From contig JANFNE010000037.1 in assembly GCA_024867545.1 (NCBI GenBank), positions 558,001 to 622,000 of the forward strand: a stretch of 64,000 nt of DNA, written 5' to 3'. Under the pieces are notes generated by a model. The model had not been told where the DNA came from, ran no database searches, and was given only the letters and a program-made list of their open reading frames with translations. Numbering within the stretch: the first letter of the stretch is position 1; every line of letters starts with the position of its first letter. Position numbers and translations under genes: made by a program. This document shows positions 42,543 through 51,770 of this stretch, one piece after another. The DNA comes from Phytopythium helicoides (taxonomy: Eukaryota; Oomycota; Peronosporomycetes; Pythiales; Pythiaceae).

Positions 42543-43912
42543 GCGCTTCGCGTCTGTTGCGTTGTGGCGGGGCGGCGCGCGCGTTCCGGCCGCGGCGCAG
42601 GTAGAAGCGATGAAGCAGCCAAAGAGCGGGCCGGGGGAGAGGAGAGACGCGGTGGCGGCTGACGGGGCGGGCAGTCGGGCGCGCGAGCCAGAGCCGATCC
42701 GCCGACTTGTTGGGGAAAGTATGCCCCAGACGGGCGCGCGAGCGTCGACCCCTCGCGGACAAGACGGCCCAGCCGGAGCTGCTCGCACAGTACGGTACGG
42801 TACCGTGTATCGAATCACAGGACGAGCGCTGAACCTGACGCGGAATGATTAGCCAGCCCAACTGTTGACGGAAAGCACACGCCACACGTCGAGCGTGCAC
42901 CACCCGCTCCCTCTGGCTGCCGACTTGACCTGCGACTCAAGGATTGAGCCCGTTCGGCCGATACAGGCGGTGGAGACCGCGCTCATCAAAGCGAGCCGGC
43001 TAGACAAACAGCCGCACAGAGCTTTGACTGTCCGCGCCGCATGGGATACAGTAGCGACTTGCAGACCTCGGCGGGGCAAAGGAATGATTTCGTAGGTCAG
43101 CTCATGAGGTAAGCGAGGTGACTGTCATCCGCGAAGACGAAAGCGCCAGTTTCGTGACGTGGTTCAACAGTGAAGCCCCACGTGGCTTCGGGATCCTACA
43201 CGCTGCACTGCAGAGCATCCGCGGCGAACGAGTGGCTGCAACTGTTGGAGGCCACAAACGCGCCGAGGTTCCAGCGATTCTCTCGGTGCGGACGGGCCGA
43301 CATGGCTCGTCTGTGCACGTGATGGATCCTTCAATGTAGGCTCCACCGAGCGATTGGTCGCCTATCCAGCATGGAGACGACTGATCCCGTGGCAATCATC
43401 ATAGAGGCGAAGACCAGGCGGATTGCCACCAGCAAAGTGATTTCCGCTCGCTCGGCCGAGACCACCAGCTCAAAGGCGCGGGCGTGCCACCATCAACGAC
43501 CCTACAAGGTTGAGCTGAGCCATCGTGGCATGTCGGGAAGCCGCCGGCTTCATCGCTCCTCCCACTCTCCTGCCTTGAAGGATACACGTCAGTCAACAGC
43601 GGTGCAACCCGCCAGCATGGACCGCGGCAAGCAAAGCGCGCGTCAGAAACTCGAAGACCGATCGCGCAGCCTCTGCAATCGAGTGCATTCACTTCAAGCA
43701 GACTTTGTTACAAGTAAACTATGCGAAAAATACCTTTACTAACACATAACCCGCAGTTATAGATTCTAGATGCTGTGTCGTATTCAAGACCCAGAACGTC
43801 CCGCACATTTCGACCAATCGATGCGCTCCGAGCCACAGCCTTTTCGGCCAATCCGAACTACTCCGTATCTTTATTGCCAGTCGCGCGCCACATTGGACTC
43901 GGGCTCACCAGG
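42543..43912. other. Intergenic region and TMTC copy B promoter
   Basis: No gene recognised over about 1.37 kb. TTTCGACCAATCG (43808-43820) and TTTCGGCCAATCC (43842-43854) lie 60-105 bp upstream of the next ATG. A plus-strand frame at 43118-43339 shows no known domain. Confidence 0.45.
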
Positions 43913-46078
43913 ATGCGAGTGGCGCTGGCGCCTGTGGAGCAGGCGGTGGCCTTCGCCTCGCTCTGCCTCGCGCTCTACGCGTCTCCGCTGCTGCTGTGGA
44001 CGTCTGCGAGCGACTGGCAGTTCCTGCTCAAGTGGGACGACGCGGAGAACATCGTGGACAACGACACGGTGCAGCCGCCTCTAACGCTCACCAAGCTGCG
44101 CCGGATGTGGACCATGGGGCTCATCAACGTCTACGAGCCCTTCGGCTGGATGCTCAAAGCCCTCGTCATACAGATCGTTGGGATGGACGCGTGGTGCATG
44201 CGTGTGGTCACGCTGGTGCTTCACATTGCTGCGTGTGGTGTGCTCGCTCGCGTGTCAATCATGCTGATCGAGCTCGTCCGTGTCTTGGATGCCCTGTCGA
44301 AGCCATTCAACTCGCGGCATTCGCACAGAATTGACAGTGATAAACTGAAAGCGGCGTGTCTGATGAGTGCGGCGCTGTTTGCTGTGCACCCGGTGCATGT
44401 CCAAGTGGTCGCGTGGCCGTCGGCGCAGCCGTATGCTCTCGCCGCGCTCTTCGCCAACCTTGCCATCTATGCGTATCTCCGACCTCTTCACTCTGCAATC
44501 ATGACATATTCTGTCAGGCTTCAATCGGGGCCCAAGCTGGTAGGGGATAGCGGGTGGACCCTCGAGCACGCGCTTGAGATCGTCGTTGGACGAGCCGACT
44601 CGTGGGGACGAGCTTTTGCTGTCACAGGTGCGTTGAGATGGTCTCGTTCTTGCAACTTTCCTGTGCCTGACTACGAATTCTGTCAGCTCTCTATGCGTGC
44701 GCGTTGCTGTCCAAGAGTGCATCCATCCTGACACCTGGTGCTTTCATCCTGCTGGATTTTCTTGTGATCCTCAAGGCATCACCCAGTCAGAAAATATCGC
44801 ATGGTACCATCACCAGGTGGTGTCGGTCGCGGATACAAGTATTGCTGATCTACATCATCAAGCGGCTGCTACTCGTTGGAGTTTTCTCAGCTTTCGTTTG
44901 CGTCACTCTGACGTTCAATCGACACGGGGCTCACAAGCATGCAGACGTGCTTGTCTTAACACCTTGGGAACGAATCGTGAAGGCGCTAGGTACTCCTGTA
45001 GCTGTTGCACAACTTGTTCTCTGGCCAACAAAACTTCGGCCGCACTACCAAGTATTCGAAGACCAGTTTGCGGACGTCTGGAGCGCTGACAATTTTCTCC
45101 CAATTGCTTTTCTCCTGCTCGCGATTTGGATAGCGTTGCACCGATGTCGACTGGTGTACAACGAACCTCAACACATGGTTGCACTCGCGTACTTTGTGTT
45201 GATGCTGCTGCCGATGAGTGGGCTCGTTCAACACGGTATTGTTTCGGGAGCCTGCGATCGCTACGCGCTGATGAGCACGGTTCCAGTCGTTCCGTACATT
45301 GCCGCCTTCCTTTCCACTTGGATCTTTCAGTCTGGAGAAGATTCGAGCAAAGCTGAGGTAGTAGAAGGCAAGCATCCCGAGTCAGCGAGACCAGCTGAAA
45401 TCCAAGTACCACGTGCGAGTGGACAGAGCCAGTGGCCGCTAGTCGGCTTCGTGTCGCTCGTCATGGTGCTCGTCTCGACGCAGCTCATGCAACACTGGAG
45501 GACCGAGCTCGATCTTTACTCCTACGAGCTTCGGTACGTGTTTGATCCCGCTCTTGGATTCCTCTCACCGTCCCTGATAGATAACTGCTGTTAGGATGGA
45601 TCCGACGGACTGGCGCGAGATTGATGGTTTAGCGTTGACCATGAATAGTCTTGGCATGTGCGATCCAGACCGCCGTCCGTGCACCACACTGTGGGTCAAA
45701 TCGCAAGTCAATGCACCGCTGACTGCTCTTAAGGCTCGACTCTACCGGCTTCGTACGCAAATCGCAGTAGATCCCAGCGAGGCGGTGATCGCCTCTGCCT
45801 GCCTCGAGTTCGATTCGCTGGCCCTCACCTACTCTGACAACGCGCTGGCGCTCAACAACGCTGGCGTCTGTCGTATCCATCGCCAGCAGTTCTCGGACGC
45901 AAGCTCACTTTTTTCTCGAGCGCTCGCGTTGCAAACGGTCAGCGACACGGACAGGGAGAAGATCGCGAGCAACGTGGCTCAACTGGACCGATGGATGACG
46001 CAGATGGGCGTCGAGGACCTCGAGCAGCTCGACGGAGCAGCAAATTTCGCTGGCGAGGGGTTCATGATTTTGTACTGA
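43913..46078 (+). CDS. TMTC-like multi-pass membrane protein with TPR-like tail, copy B
   Basis: Three exons (43913-44627, 44687-45533, 45595-46078), 681 residues. The first segment has a hydrophobic N-terminal helix (FASLCLALYASPLLLW), then a lumenal DD loop (KWDDAENIVDNDTVQPPLTL), more membrane helices, and HPVHVQVVAWPSAQPYALAA. These resemble TMTC and related GT-C O-mannosyltransferases (DD motif and HPxHxE/QxVAW). Exon 2 adds several more helices (FILLDFLVILK, LPIAFLLLAIWIAL, MVALAYFVLMLLPMSGLV). Exon 3 encodes a TPR-like tail (LALTYSDNALALNNAGVC). TMTC enzymes mannosylate lumenal proteins in the ER; that activity is inferred. The frame is fully intact, unlike copy A 14 kb away on the other strand. 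Confidence 0.72.
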
Positions 46079-46442
46079 TGGCAATTGCGCAACAGCTTCA
46101 ACGCGGTCAAGCGCTGATAGCTACAGTCTCCGTCCGAAGCGGATCGGTATCCGGACGAGGCCACCTGTTCTCTGATTAGTCTTGCATTCTGTATCGCCCA
46201 CACTAAGTACGAGTCGTAGAAACTCGTCTGCCACACGAATAAGCCAACGCACTGAATTGCTTCAACTTGAGATCATCAAGAGGCGAGTCCATTGCTCTTG
46301 TCGCTTTGTCTAGCGAACATTGCCGCAGCGCATACTCAAATCAAGTGATGCTGCTCTGCCAGTTGCAGCTCAAAGCGAGTGTGCGCCTAGTTTCCTTCTT
46401 CCCGGTTCTCCTTCCTTCTCCTTCATTCGCGAATCCGCCACC
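46079..46442. other. Upstream flank of the Fanzor2-type gene
   Basis: No gene. It contains CTTCAA words at about 46096 and 46259. The left end of the inserted element, if any, should lie here; I see no clear terminal repeat. Confidence 0.35.
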
Positions 46443-48269
46443 ATGGCGGCAAAGCGAGCTGCCAAGACGAAGCGCAAGCGCAAGGCCAAGCGACAGCGAA
46501 CGACGACGGCCACTGACGGGAGAGTGCTCGAGCTGCCATCCGAATGGTACAGGCGCGAGGTTGCCGAGGACCTCTGGATGCCAGGGACGACTATGTTGGG
46601 TGAGGTCAAGCGACCCAAACAGCCCGAGCGCGTGACCAAGTCCACTCGAGTGCATGTTCCCGACTCGGCGAGTGCCATCGAGCCCTTGCTGACGTCCTGG
46701 ATCGACGTCGTGAACTTCACGGACGTGCCACTGCCAGAGGAGTGGAAGACCGGCAACATCCAGGAGGCGTCGAGGCTCGCCCACGAGAAAGAAGTCCGAG
46801 CTGAACAGGAGCGAGCTACACATGCACCTCCGCAGCGACAGCCTCGGCGTCGGTCAGCAGCTCAGGAGAGGAAGGAGCCGATAAACAGCGTGCTCAAGCT
46901 ACGGCTGTACCCGACCGTCGATCAGAGAGCCAAGCTGGACCAGATGTTCGCGACGCACCGCGCCGTCTACAACAAGCTGGTGGCAAGATCGAGAGAGGAC
47001 TGCGCTGCTCGTGCAAACCGGGAGACGCGAATGTCAGTGTACGCGCTGAGCAAGAAGCATCGAGCGATCTCGACCAAGTCAACGATGGGCAAGTACTTCA
47101 GAAACAAGAAGGCGCTTCGACGACACATGGCGGTGTATAATGAAGTTCATGATGGTGCCTTTCGCGACTTCAAGAAGGCAGTCGACGCGTCTTCCAAAGC
47201 GTACTGGGAGCTGCTCAAAAAAGGGAAAGATACTACATTTCCCGAGCTCAAGTTCAAGAGCAAATTCGCGCGGTCAGACTCCATCGAACTTCGAGCTTCC
47301 TCACTCAAGTCGGTCAGCACCGACGACAAGCACTACGTACAGTTCCACCCCCAATTCTTTCAGTTTGGTGATAGCCCAGGGATCCGAATTTGCGGTCAGT
47401 TGCCACAGCTCGCCCACTCGGTTCGCCTTCAGAGGCTACGTGATGGCAGGTACAACCTGTGCATCCCCCGGCTGCGCGAGTTTCCACAAACGGAGTCTCG
47501 CCGCGTGTGCGCGGTTGACCCAGGGGTGCGCAAGTTTGCTACCATCTACGACCCTTCCGGCCGGACGCTGAGCATCAAGGACTCAAACCTGGCGATCCAG
47601 AAGCGGTTCGAAGCGATTGACTTGATGAAGTCCAAGCTCGCACGCAAGATCAATGAATGCAAGCGGCACTGCGCCAGCACTCAACGGCGGCAGCGGAAGA
47701 AGCCGCGCGGCCGTGCGAAGACCAAGCAGCACCGGCAGCGGTACCGCCTGCGTCGCCACATTCGTTTTGCGAACCGACGCATTACCCGCATGGTAGCTGA
47801 TGTGCAGCACAAGCTGGCGAGCTGGCTGGCCAGCAACTACGACGAGGTGCTACTGCCGGAGTTCAACACCAAAGATATGGCGGCCAAGTGGGAGAAGCGG
47901 CAGGCAGAGCGTAGTGGAGCTGCTGCACCGCCACCTGCTCGAATGCAGCTTCCAGATGCTGCGGTACGACCCGGAGCCAGAGTCCGACGGCAGCGCAAGA
48001 TCACCAAGCCAGTCGTGCGTGCCATGATGGCACAAAGCCACTACAAGTTCCGCAAGATTTTGGGGCAGAAGATGAGTCGCGCCGGCGGGCGCTTGATCAT
48101 GTGTCACGAGGAGTACACGTCGAAGACGTGTTCATCGTGTGGCTGGCTGAAGGATAACCTGGGCGGCAGCGAGGTGTACCGGTGTGGCTCTTGCCACGTC
48201 GTCCTTGACAGGGACGTCAACGCTGCTAAGAACATCCTGCACAAGAACCTAGGGAAGCTGCGCGTATAG
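46443..48269 (+). CDS. Fanzor2-type (TnpB-like) RNA-guided nuclease
   Basis: Intronless, 608 residues. The ATG at 46443 sits in an ideal context (GCCACCATGG). A basic stretch at residues 4-19 (KRAAKTKRKRKAKRQR) is a likely nuclear localisation signal, an addition typical of eukaryotic TnpB relatives. The N-terminal OrfB-type domain shows LRLYPTVDQRAKLDQMF and VYNKLVARSRED. The split RuvC nuclease has D359 (VCAVDPGVRKF), E473 (LLPEFNTKDM) and D591 (DRDVNAAKN). The CCCC zinc ribbon lies between the last two (TCSSCGW, C563/C566; RCGSC, C581/C584). All catalytic and zinc residues are present. Fanzors are RNA-guided DNA endonucleases related to IS200/IS605 and IS607 TnpB. Only 17 residues follow the RuvC-III motif. 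No recombinase gene for an autonomous IS607 element is seen next to it. Confidence 0.92.
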   Translation: MAAKRAAKTKRKRKAKRQRTTTATDGRVLELPSEWYRREVAEDLWMPGTTMLGEVKRPKQPERVTKSTRVHVPDSASAIEPLLTSWIDVVNFTDVPLPEEWKTGNIQEASRLAHEKEVRAEQERATHAPPQRQPRRRSAAQERKEPINSVLKLRLYPTVDQRAKLDQMFATHRAVYNKLVARSREDCAARANRETRMSVYALSKKHRAISTKSTMGKYFRNKKALRRHMAVYNEVHDGAFRDFKKAVDASSKAYWELLKKGKDTTFPELKFKSKFARSDSIELRASSLKSVSTDDKHYVQFHPQFFQFGDSPGIRICGQLPQLAHSVRLQRLRDGRYNLCIPRLREFPQTESRRVCAVDPGVRKFATIYDPSGRTLSIKDSNLAIQKRFEAIDLMKSKLARKINECKRHCASTQRRQRKKPRGRAKTKQHRQRYRLRRHIRFANRRITRMVADVQHKLASWLASNYDEVLLPEFNTKDMAAKWEKRQAERSGAAAPPPARMQLPDAAVRPGARVRRQRKITKPVVRAMMAQSHYKFRKILGQKMSRAGGRLIMCHEEYTSKTCSSCGWLKDNLGGSEVYRCGSCHVVLDRDVNAAKNILHKNLGKLRV

Positions 48270-48360
48270 TGATCGCAGCGACCAAATCGGCATGCCTTTG
48301 CCGAGAGGAGACCTGTCTGAGTGGTTGTAGCTGGAGGTGTAGGTGCAGCTGTTTCAGGCG
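48270..48360 (+). ncRNA. Candidate guide (omega) RNA region of the Fanzor2-type gene
   Basis: TnpB and Fanzor guide RNAs start within or just after the nuclease frame and end at the element's right end. Here TCGGCA (48287-48292) pairs perfectly with TGCCGA (48299-48304) around a 6-base loop, 18 bases after the stop. A weaker stem AGCTG/CAGCT spans 48329-48350. No expression signal can be read. Position and structure are suggestive only. Confidence 0.3.
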
Positions 48361-48710
48361 TTAAAGGCCCACACTGTAGGTGAAAAAACAGGGAGAACAA
48401 CACAATTTTTACACGCACCCAATGGGCCGCGTGCGTCCGCGAGATGCTCGGCCGCGCGCATACACCCGCGAGGTGGTCCGCAGCGTCCGCGCGGCTGCGG
48501 ACGTCCACAATCCGCACGGCCGCAGTGAGTCCACAGCGTCCACAGCGTCCGCAGCGTCCGCGTCCGCGTCCATATTGCGGGCCGCGAGAACTTTCGCGCG
48601 TGCTTCCCTTCTCCCGGCGGCCCATCCGCGTCCGCAGTGACGTCGGCGGCGACCACCTCAGCGCGTCTCTGGCTGCGCATTCCCACTCCACGACTTGACT
48701 GCGGACGGAC
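48361..48710. repeat. GTCC-rich region with 9-bp tandem repeat
   Basis: No gene before 48711. 48529-48571 consists of GTCCACAGC twice, GTCCGCAGC once, then GTCCGC units. The surrounding 48.43-48.72 kb is unusually rich in GTCCGC/GCGGAC words, which also occur in the following coding exon, near 51.66-51.76 kb and in the introns at 56.5-56.7 kb. Confidence 0.5.
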
Positions 48711-50308
48711 ATGCGGACCGACCTGTGGACGCTCATGCGCGCCGGCAGCGGCGGTGGCGGCGGCGGCGGACGAGTGGACAAGCCCCGTCCGCAGCAGTCC
48801 ACAGCTGCGGACGACCCGGCCGCGCAGCCCAGCGCCGACTTCTCCGACACGCCGTCCTCGCCGTCCGTGGTGGACGAGCCGCTGCACCTGCGGCCCGACT
48901 CGATCGCGTTCTCGGCCACGCCGGACAGTGGGCCGCTGCGGCGTCCGCGTGGCCCGCCGCCGCCTCCGCCTCCGCAGCTGTGGACGCCTCCGGATCTGCA
49001 GCCTATGGACGGTCCGCAGGTGTCGCCGCCTCCGGACCTCGCCGCGGACCGTCCGCAGCAGCGCATCTCGCTGCCGAGACGCTCGATCCTCGCGCCAGAG
49101 AAGAAAGCGGACGACGAGGACGAAGATGAGGACGACGACGGCGTCCGCCACCAGCCCAAGCGCTCGCGCAGCCGCATCCTGGGCGAACTGAGGCCCGTGG
49201 CAAGTCCCCGTGAGGCCGCAGCCATCTCTACGCCGCTCAGCGTGGCCGCGCGAGAGCCCGAGCTGTCTACGCCGCCTCTGTGGCTGCCGGACGAACCCGA
49301 GGACGCGTCTGATGACGCCGAGTACTTTTCACTCGACGACGACGCGAGGCGCCGAGCCTTCGATGTGTTCGCGTCTCGCCGCGTGCGGCTGCAGCGCAAG
49401 TGGGGCGCCGACCTGTGGCTCTACATGTACGTTGCGGACTTGAGTGGGGGAGGTGTGGACGAAATACTGAGTGGATGTATGTGGACGCAGGAAGAACTCG
49501 CACCCGGTGCTGGGGCTGGGCATGGCGCACCGATGGCACCCGTACCGCTCTTCGGATCGCGCGCTCGTGCTACTCGTGGCAATCGGTACGTTTCGCACCC
49601 TCGACAGCCCAACGGTCTCGTTTTCGTGGTTTCTAACTCGACCTGCGTGGGATATCAGGTGTCGCCATGCTGCTCAGCGGCATTGTGGCGACGCGATCGT
49701 GCTGCACTGAAGTTGACGAACCCTCCGCAGTGTTTCCTCCACTGCCTCTCGCCTCGACGGCTTCGTCCAAGACCGTATCCGCGGCGACGACTCTAGAGTG
49801 CCAGTGTGGCCTCGCACACACTTCCGCCCTCGTGGCTGTCGTCATCGCCGCCGTGATCCCGCTCACCATTTTGCTGCTCGAGCCGCTGGTCACGCTCTAC
49901 CTCGATTCGAAGCTCTGTGGATGTATTGTTCGCAGTCGTCCCCGCCCCTCCCTCGGCTCTGGTCAAGGGTGCATTTCGTACCGCGTGGACGGATTGGCTG
50001 CGAAGCTCGGACGCGCTTTCCTGGTGCTGCTGCTTATTGCACTCTCATTCGCGATCGGTCTTGTGGCTTCTCGAGCGAACGATGAGCAGAGCGGTGGTCT
50101 TCATTCGGTGGTGGTCGAGTGGGTCGTCATGTGTGCTTCTGCGTTGGCTTTGGGTCTGCTCGGATTCTGCTCGATCGTGTGGTTCGCTATCTTCACCGTC
50201 CGCTGGACCCGCGAAGACATCGCAGCCAAGAAAAGCGGTGAACTGGGCGATGAGAGCGTGCTCGTGCACACGTGGACGGCGCCGACCGACGTGAACTCGA
50301 CCGTATAA
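48711..50308 (+). CDS. Four-TM membrane protein with long disordered N-terminus
   Basis: Three exons (48711-49426, 49491-49585, 49659-50308; 64- and 73-bp introns, the second with an ideal TTCTAAC branch site) give 486 residues. The splice restores a hydrophobic helix split between exons 2 and 3 (ALVLLVAIGVAMLLSGIV, about 263-281). Three more membrane segments follow at about 326-350, 388-407 and 421-451. The first ~230 residues are disordered, proline-rich and acidic (PPPPPPPQLWTPPD, DDEDEDEDDDG), with SRSRILGEL-like basic patches. The junction RKWGADLWLYMKNSHPVLGL to YRSSDRALVLL resembles the cytosolic lead-in to the first helix of polycystin-1-like proteins, but the remaining fold does not decide this. 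Function unknown. Confidence 0.65.
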
Positions 50309-50528
50309 GCAGCAAGCATTGAGAAAAAAAGTAGGATTATCGTTGTAGGTTATCAGTTGAAGGCGTTGAAGCATAGTCGTAGGGTAGGATCGTGTGAATA
50401 GCGGAGAAACAGTAGCAGGAAGAGAGTAGAGTAGCGTTGCAATGGATCCAACGATGGATCTGCAGGTAGGTCGCCGGTCGAACGACAGTGGAAAAACACA
50501 CGTAGAATTCAATTTGACCCCTTAATGT

Positions 50529-51770
50529 CTAGTGCGAGCCGAAGCGGACGACAGTCTGTCGGTGCTCGCGGGCTCGGCGGTGCACATCCTCGCCCCGCGG
50601 GAGCGCGTCCACGAGGCTGAGCTCTCCGCGCAGGTCGGTCTCCATCTTCTCCTTGAGCGGCGATCCCTCAAAACCCTTGCCCATGAGGTACGCAAGCTTG
50701 GCGACGCACGCCTCGACCGTCATGTCGAAGCTCGTGATGACGCCCATCTCGAGCAGCGTCACGCCAGTAGCGTACGCGTCAAGCTGCGTACGACCACGAA
50801 CGCACTGCGTGGTGACAACGACGGGGATGCCGGCCTTCACTGCCCGCTCGATGAGCTTGAGGAAGCTGTCCTTGCGCAGCGGGGCGTTGCCCGTGCCGTA
50901 GAGAGCGAAGACGAGCGCGCGGCCCTTAGTCTTAATCCCCTTGGCTTTCTGCGAGATGTGGCGCTCAATGTAAGCGTCAATGCAGTCGTCGTCGAAGCCC
51001 GGCACGAGGTGGAAGACGCAGATGTTGGTTGCGAGGTCGGTGAAGATGCTGAAGCGGCGACGCGGGTACGGCAGGATCAGCGCCTGGTCGACGGTGGTCT
51101 CGACGCCCGTGCGTGCGAGCACGGGGAAGTTGGGCGAGTGGAAGGCGTCCACGACCATGTTGGCGGTCTTGGTGGTACGGTTGCCGCGCAGCAGCTTGTC
51201 GTTCGAGTAGATGCAGACCTCCGGAATGGACAGCGTGGTGGCGCAGAGCACCGACATGATGAGGTTGCGGCGCGCGTCACTGTGCGGGAAGTGGAGCGGG
51301 ATCATGGCGCCCGAGAGCACCACGGGCTTGCCCAGGTGCTCGAGCATGAAGCTGAGCGCCGAGGCCGTGTAGGCCATGGTGTCCGTGCCCTGCAGCACGA
51401 CGAAGCCGTCGTAGTCCCAGTAGTGCTCCTCGATCTCGCGCGCGATGGTGGCCCAGTCGCTCGGCGCCATGTCGGACGAGTCGATCGGGTTCTCCCACTC
51501 GCTCACCGTCACCTCGGGCATGGTGTCGAACGCGAACTCGTCCATCTCGGCGATTTTCTTCTCCAGGAAGCCCGACGACGGGTGCAGCACGCCGTTGGCG
51601 TCGGGCACCATGCCGAACGTGCCGCCCGTGTAGATGATAAGGCAGCGCGGACGGCTGCGGGTGGACACCACGCTGGACACGTCCACAGCTGCGGCCGCCA
51701 CGTTGGACGCGTCCGCAACGATGGACACGTCCGCAGCGGACGAGGCAGACGGCGTGGACGGCTTGGCCAT
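50529..51770 (-). CDS. L-asparaginase (type I-like)
   Basis: Single exon, 413 residues from the ATG at 51770. A disordered alanine/serine/valine-rich leader of about 40 residues precedes the enzyme. The first catalytic threonine motif is IIYTGGTFGM (T48/T51), the second VLQGTDTMAYTASALSFML (T129, D130). SGAMIPLHFPHSDARRNL and TQCVRGRT are also typical. The enzyme hydrolyses asparagine to aspartate and ammonia. Length and the lack of a signal peptide suggest the cytosolic type I form. The leader is encoded by DNA rich in GTCCGC words, like the neighbouring 48.4-49.1 kb region, so it may be a recent low-complexity expansion. Confidence 0.93.
   Translation of the reverse strand: MAKPSTPSASSAADVSIVADASNVAAAAVDVSSVVSTRSRPRCLIIYTGGTFGMVPDANGVLHPSSGFLEKKIAEMDEFAFDTMPEVTVSEWENPIDSSDMAPSDWATIAREIEEHYWDYDGFVVLQGTDTMAYTASALSFMLEHLGKPVVLSGAMIPLHFPHSDARRNLIMSVLCATTLSIPEVCIYSNDKLLRGNRTTKTANMVVDAFHSPNFPVLARTGVETTVDQALILPYPRRRFSIFTDLATNICVFHLVPGFDDDCIDAYIERHISQKAKGIKTKGRALVFALYGTGNAPLRKDSFLKLIERAVKAGIPVVVTTQCVRGRTQLDAYATGVTLLEMGVITSFDMTVEACVAKLAYLMGKGFEGSPLKEKMETDLRGELSLVDALPRGEDVHRRAREHRQTVVRFGSH

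Noticed and set aside
48305..48335. tRNA-like D-arm (CTGAGTGGTTGTAGC) after the Fanzor2 gene
   Set aside because: Only the D-arm-like words are present; no matching acceptor stem, anticodon arm or TTC loop follows at the right distance.
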